The position numbers and the translations under genes are program-made. Of a stretch of 13,721 bases of DNA, positions 7,406 through 12,638 are shown in pieces (within the stretch, counting starts at the first letter, position 1; each line of letters opens with the position of its first letter). Source of the DNA: Deltaproteobacteria bacterium (lineage in GTDB: Bacteria > UBA10199 > SPLOWO2-01-44-7); the NCBI GenBank assembly GCA_016203765.1, contig JACQMB010000040.1, positions 1 through 13,721 on the forward strand. Reading direction: 5' to 3'. The notes beneath the pieces were generated by a model that was not told the DNA's origin, made no database searches, and saw only the letters and a list, made by a program, of their open reading frames with translations.

Positions 7406-7433
7406 ATTGTATCTTAGTAGTATAAAAAGTCAA
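7406..7433 (-). promoter_or_regulatory. Near-consensus sigma70 promoter giving a leaderless HTH mRNA
   Basis: On the minus strand, TTGACT (7433-7428), a 16-bp spacer and TACAAT (7411-7406). Six nucleotides separate the -10 from the ATG at 7399, so the expected +1 is the A of the start codon. No Shine-Dalgarno sequence lies in the interval. Confidence 0.7.
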
Positions 7434-7454
7434 TAGTTACAATAAATTACATAT

Positions 7455-7478
7455 AAAATATCGATATATCGATATTTT
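7455..7478. promoter_or_regulatory. 24-bp perfect palindrome: tandem TATCGATA flanked by AAAA/TTTT
   Basis: Two abutting copies of the 8-bp palindrome TATCGATA (7459-7466, 7467-7474) are flanked by AAAA and TTTT, so the whole 24 bp is a perfect dyad; a further TATCGA follows at 7479-7484. It lies 22 bp upstream of the -35 of the HTH promoter, fitting an operator for the HTH protein. Alternatively, as an AT-rich hairpin 19 nt after the VOC gene stop, it may weakly terminate that transcript. Confidence 0.5.
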
Positions 7479-7496
7479 TATCGAGATGTGAATTGG

Positions 7497-7907
7497 CTAA
7501 AACCTAAAACCCTGCGTATAACAAAACTCCAATTGGATCCCGCTGGGGTCTTTAAAGAAGACGGCATAATAATGTTCGTGATATTGGGGGTACTCTTTCG
7601 GGGGGCCTGTAACCGCGGCGTTGATTTCCTGAAGCGATTGATAGAGATGATCGACCGCGTCGCGAGACGGTGCGTTGAAGGCAATGTGCTGGAGCCCAAT
7701 GCCATAGCGGTAGAAAGGCTTGTCGGATTCTTTGCTTTTCTCCAGATAGATTTCATAGGCTCCGTTGGAATAGGCCGTTGATTTCTTGCTCCGCCTTTCG
7801 TTCCAACCCATCAATGGCATAACGCGGTCGTAAAATAAAAGGCTCGCCTCCAAATCTTTTATGGATAAACAAATGTGATGAATTTTTGCGGTTGTGGCGG
7901 CACTCAT
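7497..7907 (-). CDS. VOC superfamily (glyoxalase/bleomycin-resistance fold) protein
   Basis: A 136-aa protein built of two beta-alpha-beta-beta-beta modules: KIHHICLSIKDLEASLLFYDRVMPLMGW at the N-terminus (the string splits into the usual 'HI-L-V-DL--S--FY' motif) and LQHIAFNAPSRDAVDHLY in the second half, closing with DPSGIQLEF. The likely metal ligands His11, His74 and Glu127 are present. The substrate cannot be deduced; members include glyoxalase I, dioxygenases and antibiotic-binding proteins. The ATG at 7907 overlaps the stop of the GNAT gene by 4 nt (ATGA) and has GAGGGT 4 nt upstream, so the two genes are co-translated. The pairing with an acetyltransferase suggests small-molecule modification or detoxification, which is inference. 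Confidence 0.85.
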   Translation of the reverse strand: MSAATTAKIHHICLSIKDLEASLLFYDRVMPLMGWNERRSKKSTAYSNGAYEIYLEKSKESDKPFYRYGIGLQHIAFNAPSRDAVDHLYQSLQEINAAVTGPPKEYPQYHEHYYAVFFKDPSGIQLEFCYTQGFRF

Positions 7908-8539
7908 TTCACCCTCGTACGCTGACGACCGAGTTTTTCTTGAAGCTTTTGCTTGACGCCGGGCCAATCCTTTTCGAATAAAACATAAATGCCATTATCT
8001 TGAAATTTCCCATTTTCAAAAAAAGATTCTTTTTGGGTGCATTCCAAATGTGTCCCCAGTTTTTTTAGAAAGGCCTCTGCCCGCTTATTGGTTGTCAAGG
8101 TTTCAAATGTAATGCGATGCAATTGTAGATCGGTAAACGCATAATCCAGACAGAGAAGCGCGCATTCCAGGGAGACCCCCGCATTCCAAAAAGGGTGATA
8201 CAAAATGATGCCGTACTCGGCCTTTCGATGCAGAAGATCGATATGTTTGAACCCACAGGTTCCTCCGACCTCATCGGTTGTTTTTACGTGGATGGTAAAA
8301 TTAAGATTCGTTTGGGCTTTCTGGCCTTCAGCCCATTTTTCATAGCGCTCTCGGACTTGCTCCAGTGTCCAGCCTCCCTCTTCAAGGTGGGCCATGTACT
8401 GCAATTGATTCATAGTTTTGGGGTCACTCAATATTTTTTGCAACGCGGGATAGTCGGATTCCCCAGTTGGTTTGAGGTCGACAAGGTGACCGTGCAACTG
8501 TACGTCTAATGGAATTTTTCTGCCTGCGTTTTTAGTCAT
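7904..8539 (-). CDS. GNAT family acetyltransferase (RimJ/RimL type)
   Basis: A 211-aa N-acetyltransferase that should use acetyl-CoA. The fold landmarks are visible: VDLKPTGESDYPALQKILSD near the N-terminus, the beta4 region EYGIILYHPFWNAG, the SLECALLCLDYAFTDLQLHRI helix and the closing 'ETLTTNKRAEAFLKKLG' with the usual N-x-x-A-x-x-x-x-x-K-L-G pattern. The target amine is unknown. The ATG at 8539 is preferred because the paralogous pseudogene at 13243 starts at about the same place; however AAGGGG lies 13 nt from it and only 4 nt from an in-frame TTG at 8548, which is a real alternative. The gene begins shortly after tRNA-Glu with no terminator between, so they may be cotranscribed. Its downstream neighbour is a VOC protein. 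Confidence 0.87.
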   Translation of the reverse strand: MTKNAGRKIPLDVQLHGHLVDLKPTGESDYPALQKILSDPKTMNQLQYMAHLEEGGWTLEQVRERYEKWAEGQKAQTNLNFTIHVKTTDEVGGTCGFKHIDLLHRKAEYGIILYHPFWNAGVSLECALLCLDYAFTDLQLHRITFETLTTNKRAEAFLKKLGTHLECTQKESFFENGKFQDNGIYVLFEKDWPGVKQKLQEKLGRQRTRVK

Positions 8540-8567
8540 TTTGCACAATTGACCCCTTCCCCTGCTG

Positions 8568-8640
8568 TGCTCCCTACGGAAGTCGAATCCGTGTCTTCGC
8601 CGTGAGAGGGCGATGTCCTAGGCCACTAGACGAAGGGAGC
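8568..8640 (-). tRNA. tRNA-Glu (anticodon CTC)
   Basis: A 73-nt cloverleaf read on the minus strand from 8640: 7-bp acceptor stem GCTCCCT/AGGGAGC, D arm GTC...GGAC, anticodon arm TCGCC-CTCTCAC-GGCGA with CTC at positions 34-36, and T arm ACGGA-TTCGACT-TCCGT. The discriminator base is A (8568); the CCA tail is not encoded. CTC reads GAG codons, giving glutamate. Confidence 0.95.
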
Positions 8641-8686
8641 CTTTTTGCTCTGTTTAAAAACGTGCGCTACCCCAAGGAGGGGGGAA

Positions 8687-8725
8687 ATGCAACTTCTTAG
8701 AAGATCGTTTTGTTGCGCGCGCTAA
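8687..8725 (+). CDS. Possible 12-codon leader peptide upstream of efp
   Basis: ATG at 8687 follows a strong AAGGAGG (8674-8680) and encodes MQLLRRSFCCAR before TAA at 8723-8725. The ORF is co-directional with efp and ends 64 nt before its start. Its G-rich SD region can pair with TCTCCCCTC (8730-8738) or TCTCCTCC (8781-8788) nearer efp, so an attenuation-like arrangement is possible. Very short; may be chance. Confidence 0.22.
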   Translation: MQLLRRSFCCAR

Positions 8726-8789
8726 GGCATCTCCCCTCTTAAAAAACCCCTTGAGCTGTGTCTTAAAATGGTTTAGGGAATCTCCTCCG

Positions 8790-9350
8790 ATGAAAGCCAA
8801 TGATTTGAGACCCGGCATGGTCGTTATCCTGGAGGGAGAGGAATACCGGGTGGTATCCGCCGAGCACCGAAGCCCCGGCAACAAGCGGGCCTTTGTGCAG
8901 GCCCGCATGGCCCGTTTGAAAGACGGCATCCAACTGGAGCACAAGTTTTCTTCCAACGACGAAATCGAAAAGGCGATCCTGGAGGCCCAGGAGATGCAAT
9001 ATCTCTACGAAGAACACGGCCATTATCATTTCATGAACACGGAGAACTACGAACAGATATCGCTGAACCAGGATCAGTTGGGCCACGGAGCGCATTATCT
9101 CCTTCCCAATACCGTGGTGAATCTCACCTTTTGCGGGGGAAAGCCGACCGGTTTGGAACTTCCCTCTTCCTTGGAGTTTGAAGTGGTTGAGGCGGAACCG
9201 GGCCTGCGTGCCGCCACCGCCACGGCTTCGTATAAGCAGGCCAAGATCGAAACTGGCCACGTCATTAAAGTGCCGCAGTTCGTCCAGGCGGGTGACCGGA
9301 TCAAAGTCAATCCGAATACGGACGAATACGTGGAGAGGGTGAAGAAATAA
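8790..9350 (+). CDS. efp: Elongation factor P
   Basis: A 186-aa, three-domain translation factor that binds next to the ribosomal P-site tRNA and relieves stalling at polyproline. The full family pattern is present: KOW-like N-domain (MKANDLRPGMVVILEGEEYR), middle OB domain with YLYEEHGHYHFMNTENYEQI, and C-terminal OB domain with 'GLRAATATASYKQAKIETG...VPQFVQAGDRIKV...EYVERVK'. The ATG at 8790 fits the family N-terminus; the Shine-Dalgarno (AGGGA, 8775-8779) is weak and distant. At the domain I loop tip the sequence is SPGNKRAF, so the position of E. coli Lys34 is Asn31 and Lys follows at 32; the modified residue, if any, must be different or shifted. No epmA/epmB or ymfI-like gene is in the window. 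It is followed by acyP after 15 nt. Confidence 0.96.
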   Translation: MKANDLRPGMVVILEGEEYRVVSAEHRSPGNKRAFVQARMARLKDGIQLEHKFSSNDEIEKAILEAQEMQYLYEEHGHYHFMNTENYEQISLNQDQLGHGAHYLLPNTVVNLTFCGGKPTGLELPSSLEFEVVEAEPGLRAATATASYKQAKIETGHVIKVPQFVQAGDRIKVNPNTDEYVERVKK

Positions 9351-9354
9351 CCGG

Positions 9355-9363
9355 GGACTAAAG
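9355..9363. repeat. Single GGACTAAAG heptad remnant in the efp-acyP spacer
   Basis: ACCGG followed by GGACTAAAG (9350-9363) repeats the right-hand end of the heptad arrays at 1867-1915 and 2374-2394. It ends 2 nt before the acyP start codon and occupies the position where its ribosome-binding site would be. One unit only, so it could be coincidence. Confidence 0.4.
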
Positions 9364-9365
9364 AA

Positions 9366-9638
9366 ATGCCGCAGGTGCAACTTTTGGTTTCGGGAGGGGT
9401 GCAGGGCGTTTTCTACCGGATGCACTGCCACAAAAAAGCGACCGCACTGAAACTGACCGGCTTTGTCCGCAATCTCCCCGACGGCCGGGTAGAGGTCTAT
9501 GCCGAGGGGGGGGAGGAAATTTTGCAGGAGTTGATTGATTGGTGTCACGAAGGTCCGCCGGCCGCTCAAGTTGACAACGTGGAGGTTCTTTGGGCAGATG
9601 GAGAGGATCGCTTTCAGGATTTTCGGATCGCGGGATGA
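9366..9638 (+). CDS. acyP: Acylphosphatase
   Basis: A 90-aa protein matching the whole acylphosphatase family, which hydrolyses acyl phosphates such as acetyl- and carbamoyl-phosphate. The signature GGVQGVFYR (10-18) carries the substrate-binding Arg18, and GFVRNLPDGRVEVYAEG (32-48) carries the catalytic Asn36. It lies 15 nt after efp and its stop (TGA, 9636-9638) is followed 11 nt later by the PPIase start, so efp-acyP-PPIase form a likely operon. Length and residues are normal for the family. Confidence 0.94.
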   Translation: MPQVQLLVSGGVQGVFYRMHCHKKATALKLTGFVRNLPDGRVEVYAEGGEEILQELIDWCHEGPPAAQVDNVEVLWADGEDRFQDFRIAG

Positions 9639-9649
9639 AGGAGAAAAAA

Positions 9650-10636
9650 ATGAAAAAATTATTTGTGTTGCCCGTCTTGATGCTGATGGCTTGCAACGGA
9701 GCGAATGTTTCGTCGGGCAAAACGCTGGTCGACGTGAACGGCGAAAAAATTACCGAGGGGCATCTGGAATTTTTGGCCGGAATGAATCCCGGCATCGCCC
9801 GCCAAATGGCCGCCCCGTTCGGCAAAAAACAGATTTTGGACAACCTGGTGGAACAGGAATTGCTCTATCAGGCCGCCCGCCGCGACGGGATCCACCGAGA
9901 CCCGGCCACCCAGGCCAAGATCGATCTTTATAAAAAGGTTATCATCGCCCAGACCTACGTGGAGGCCCAGGCCGAACGGGAGGCCAAAAAATATTACGAC
10001 GGAAACCCGGCCGAGTTCGAACAGCTCAAACTCTCCCACATCCTGATCCGCTACGCCTCCCCGGAAGAGATTCAAAAGGCTAAACAGAAAGAGCCGCACC
10101 ACCGCACCGAACAAGCGGCCCTGAAACTGGCCAACGAAGTTTATGAAAAATTAACCAAGGGTGAAAAGTTTGAAACGCTGGCCGAAACATACTCGGAAGA
10201 CCCGCTCACCAAAAGCCGGGGGGGCGATTTCGGCCCGGTCACCAAAAACGATCCCCGCCTGGTCCGCCGCGGATTTGCTCCGCTTGTGGAAAAGGCCTTT
10301 GCCATGAAGGTAGGTGAGTTTGCCGGCCCGATCAAAACCACCGGCGGTTATCATCTGCTGACCATCACCGCGCCGGCGCAAGTGGTCCCTTTTGAGGAGG
10401 TTAAAAATCAGCTCGCCTTTCGCAAAACGCGCGAGATGCGCGATCAGTTGTTAGCCCAACTCAAGGAAAAAGGGGAAGTGGTTTACGCCGATGAATTAAA
10501 GCCGGCAGAGCAAGAAGGCGCCGCTAGGGAGGCCCCAACCGAAACTCCACCGCATCTCCCACACGAAGGCCATGACGAGCACTCACCCCCGCCGCCAGTT
10601 CCAGCGCAAAACGATACGGGTGCCGGGAAACAATAA
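9650..10636 (+). CDS. SurA/PpiC-type peptidyl-prolyl isomerase, lipoprotein
   Basis: A 328-aa exported foldase. A signal peptide with lipobox LMAC (Cys15) predicts lipid anchoring. A SurA_N-like helical region spans about 25-115 (VDVNGEKITEGHLEFL, ILDNLVEQELLYQAA). A parvulin (PpiC) rotamase domain spans about 125-240: LKLSHILIRYAS, FETLAETYSEDPLTKSRGGD, FGPVTKNDPRLV, AFAMKVGEFAGPIKTTGGYH. The likely role is folding of envelope or outer-membrane proteins. The ATG at 9650 has AAGGAG (9638-9643) at 6 nt and begins a proper lipoprotein leader, unlike the longer upstream reading. The C-terminal 37 residues are a Pro/His-rich low-complexity tail (PPHLPHEGHDEHSPPPP) whose DNA is antisense to the DUF192 gene. 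The tail could bind metal, but this is speculative. Confidence 0.9.
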   Translation: MKKLFVLPVLMLMACNGANVSSGKTLVDVNGEKITEGHLEFLAGMNPGIARQMAAPFGKKQILDNLVEQELLYQAARRDGIHRDPATQAKIDLYKKVIIAQTYVEAQAEREAKKYYDGNPAEFEQLKLSHILIRYASPEEIQKAKQKEPHHRTEQAALKLANEVYEKLTKGEKFETLAETYSEDPLTKSRGGDFGPVTKNDPRLVRRGFAPLVEKAFAMKVGEFAGPIKTTGGYHLLTITAPAQVVPFEEVKNQLAFRKTREMRDQLLAQLKEKGEVVYADELKPAEQEGAAREAPTETPPHLPHEGHDEHSPPPPVPAQNDTGAGKQ

Positions 10637-11063
10637 GGTCTTCGGAATTGGGCTCTGCATCGGCAACAATGTCCACGATTTTATAGGCCGCATCAACGAA
10701 AAGAAGATCGAGCGAGATGGGGGTGTTGTGCATCCAAAAGGGGTCCTGCACATCCTCTGCAAAGACAAACCACATGCCGTGATTGTCGGGGAGATTTTCC
10801 CGGCCTTGCAGGCCCTGGGCCCTCTCCTCCGGGGTGCGGGCGATTTCAACCGTCAGCGTGACCGGATCGCCGGCGGATGGCCTCAAAACCACATTGGCCA
10901 CGCTGAGGCTGGCTGTTCCCTCCGGCGCTTCTTCCTGTTTTAAAACCTCGGCGGTCCCCTCTCCTTCCGGCGCGATGCCGGTTTCTTCCTGGGCCTTTTC
11001 AACTTTTTGACAGGCCGCCGCCAGCAGCAAAACCGATCCCAACAGCCAAAAAAATTTTTTCAT
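10524..11063 (-). CDS. DUF192 domain lipoprotein
   Basis: A 179-aa protein. The signal peptide ends in a lipobox AAAC (Cys18), followed by an acidic Glu-rich linker (about 20-50), then a DUF192 domain: VEIARTPEERAQGLQGRENLP, GMWFVFAEDVQDPFWMHNTP, ISLDLLFVDAAYKIVDI and the C-terminal LELAAGVSARHGLRVGD. The biochemical function of DUF192 is not established. The ATG at 11063 has a perfect AAGGAGG 5 nt upstream and overlaps the sucD stop by 4 nt (ATGA), so it is translationally coupled to sucD. Its last 113 bp overlap the convergent PPIase gene, and that part encodes conserved DUF192 sequence, so the gene is intact rather than run-on. Confidence 0.88.
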   Translation of the reverse strand: MKKFFWLLGSVLLLAAACQKVEKAQEETGIAPEGEGTAEVLKQEEAPEGTASLSVANVVLRPSAGDPVTLTVEIARTPEERAQGLQGRENLPDNHGMWFVFAEDVQDPFWMHNTPISLDLLFVDAAYKIVDIVADAEPNSEDLIVSRHPYRFALELAAGVSARHGLRVGDAVEFRLGPP

Positions 11064-11929
11064 GAAAGCCTCCTTGCCGCCTCGCCGATCGCCGCCGGCG
11101 AAGGGGTCACTTCTACACCACATTTTTCCAATTTTGCAACCTTTTCCTTGGCCGTCCCCTGGCCCCCGGCAATGATGGCCCCCGCGTGACCCATTCTTTT
11201 GCCGGCAGGCGCCGTCTGGCCGGCAATAAAAGCAACGACCTTTTTCTTCATGTTGGATTGAATAAATTCGGCGGCCTCTTCTTCCGCCGTGCCGCCGATC
11301 TCGCCGATCATCACCACCGCCCGCGTTTCCGGGTCTTGCTCAAACGCCGCCAGGCAGTCGATAAACGAGGTCCCGATGACCGGATCGCCGCCGATCCCCA
11401 CGCAGGTGCTCTGGCCCAATCCTGCCTTGGTCAACTGATCCACGGCGTCATAGGTGAGTGTGCCGGAACGGGAGACCACGCCGATCTTGCCCGGCTTGTG
11501 AATCGAGCCCGGCATGATCCCGATCTTGCATTGGCCCGGCGTGATGATGCCCGGGCAATTGGGCCCGATCATTCGCGCCCCCTCCGTTTCCAAAACATAT
11601 TTGATTTGAATCATGTCGAGCGTGGGAATCCCCTCGGTGATGGTGACAATCAGTTTGATCCCCGCATCGATCGCTTCATGAACGGCATCGGCGGCAAACG
11701 GGGCGGGCACAAAAATCATTGAGGCGCCGGCTTTGGTTTGAAGAACGGCCTCTTGGACGGTGTTAAAAACGGGGATTGTTTCGTCAAACACCTGCCCCCC
11801 CTTCCCCGGCGTCACCCCCGCGACGATTTTCGTCCCGTATTTCAGACAGGCCCGCGCGTGAAAAGACCCGTTCTTGCCGGTGATCCCTTGCACAACCACT
11901 TTGGTGTTTTTATCAACCCAGATGCTCAT
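11060..11929 (-). CDS. sucD: Succinyl-CoA synthetase (ADP-forming) alpha subunit
   Basis: A 289-aa TCA-cycle subunit that binds CoA and carries the phosphohistidine intermediate. It contains the CoA-binding Rossmann start VVVQGITGKNGSFHARACLKYG (split motif 'QG-TG--G-FH'), GPNCPGIITPG, the GVVSRSGTLTYD and GIGGDPVIGTSF loops, GEIGGTAEEEAAEFI and the active-site GHAGAIIAGGQGTAKEK with His248. Length equals the family norm. It normally follows sucC directly; here sucC ends at 13256 with an insert of 1,326 bp between. No strong Shine-Dalgarno or promoter is evident in the 103 nt upstream. The downstream DUF192 gene is coupled by ATGA. Confidence 0.97.
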   Translation of the reverse strand: MSIWVDKNTKVVVQGITGKNGSFHARACLKYGTKIVAGVTPGKGGQVFDETIPVFNTVQEAVLQTKAGASMIFVPAPFAADAVHEAIDAGIKLIVTITEGIPTLDMIQIKYVLETEGARMIGPNCPGIITPGQCKIGIMPGSIHKPGKIGVVSRSGTLTYDAVDQLTKAGLGQSTCVGIGGDPVIGTSFIDCLAAFEQDPETRAVVMIGEIGGTAEEEAAEFIQSNMKKKVVAFIAGQTAPAGKRMGHAGAIIAGGQGTAKEKVAKLEKCGVEVTPSPAAIGEAARRLS

Positions 11930-12032
11930 TTGTTTGTCTTGAGAAGGGTTATCTTAAAATTCGTAGTACTTCAATGAATCATTTATAAAATCCAATTGCA
12001 ATCGGAAGGCATTTCCTTTACCCCCTTAGCCT

Positions 12033-12314
12033 GTGACTAATGGGGGCACCAAGCCGATTGTTTTCTCGCAACATGCCGCTGACCAATTGGCCGATAGAGG
12101 GACAAGTCGAGAGGAAGTTATCCAAGCCGTTCGGTTCGGGGCCAGACAGCCGGCTAAAAAGGGGCGTATCGCTTACACAAAGAATTTTTCTTTTGAAAAA
12201 GAATGGAAAGGGCGGTATTATCGGATTAAGCAGGTCATGCCGATTGTCGCGGAAGAAAAGGAGAAATACATTGTGGTAACGGTTTTTGTCTTTTTCTTTG
12301 GAGGTGAAAAATGA
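12033..12314 (+). CDS. DUF4258 family protein, putative RelE/ParE-like toxin
   Basis: A 93-aa basic protein starting with GTG. The N-terminal IVFSQHAADQLADRGTSREEVIQAVR motif (H--xQ--xRG-S-EEV--A-) and the later FSFEKEWKGRYYRIKQVMPIVAEE...YIVVTVF strands are the DUF4258 pattern, a family generally regarded as RelE/ParE-fold and often partnered with DUF2283. (Motif given in short pieces: SQHA, DRGTS, EEVIQAVR, RYYRIKQV, YIVVTVFVF.) No clear Shine-Dalgarno precedes the GTG. The gene overlaps the DUF2283 gene by 4 nt and is oriented against the split suc operon. Toxin activity is inferred from family and context. Confidence 0.75.
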   Translation: MTNGGTKPIVFSQHAADQLADRGTSREEVIQAVRFGARQPAKKGRIAYTKNFSFEKEWKGRYYRIKQVMPIVAEEKEKYIVVTVFVFFFGGEK

Positions 12315-12526
12315 AAATAAAATACGATCCGGATGTGGATGCTGCCTATATCTCTTTTAAAAAGGGACCAACACAGGTAACGACCGTCCGTTTAAACGAG
12401 GATGTGGCCATTGACCTTGGGGAATACGACGAAATTGTTGGTATCGAGATTTTATCAGCCAGTGAACATTTAGGTTTAAAAAACGATACCCTGAGAATCG
12501 ACCTGGAAAATCTCAAAGCGGCCTAA
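12311..12526 (+). CDS. DUF2283 family protein, putative antitoxin
   Basis: A 71-aa acidic protein with the typical DUF2283 start MKIKYDPDVDAAYISFKKG, then VTTVRLNEDVAIDLGEYDEIVGIEILSASEHLG, i.e. the 'D-DAxYI', 'DxxxxVGIEIL-AS' pattern. GGAGG (12299-12303) lies 7 nt before the ATG, and the start overlaps the DUF4258 stop (ATGA), so the two are translated together. The low pI and pairing with DUF4258 fit an antitoxin role, which is inference. Confidence 0.8.
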   Translation: MKIKYDPDVDAAYISFKKGPTQVTTVRLNEDVAIDLGEYDEIVGIEILSASEHLGLKNDTLRIDLENLKAA

Positions 12527-12576
12527 ATATCTGTAGAGCCAGTACGCCATTGATGCCATTGAAAGATTCTGAAGAT

Positions 12577-12638
12577 TCTGGGGACACAATATTCATTTCC
12601 GATTGCTTTGACGAATTAAGTATCGTGTCCCCAGATTT
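12577..12638. repeat. REP/BIME-like palindromic element, copy 2
   Basis: Arms TCTGGGGACAC... (12577-12599) and GAATTAAGTATCGTGTCCCC... (12613-12635) are complementary at 19 of 23 positions around a 13-nt loop. The right arm is almost the same as the right arm of the element at 3248-3327 (GAATTAAGT, GTGTC, CCAGATT). It abuts and is read into the 3' end of the GNAT pseudogene. Confidence 0.8.

Noticed and set aside
6010..8560. Shared 12-mer TTGACCCCTTCC before the MepK-like gene (minus) and after the GNAT start (plus)
   Set aside because: The copy at 8549-8560 has no -10 at a suitable distance and is simply the complement of the GNAT Shine-Dalgarno area; likely coincidence.
8763..9569. 268-codon open frame on the minus strand over efp and acyP
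   Set aside because: Antisense shadow of two strongly conserved genes; no recognisable protein.
11186..11722. 178-codon open frame on the plus strand over sucD
   Set aside because: Antisense shadow of the GC-rich sucD gene.
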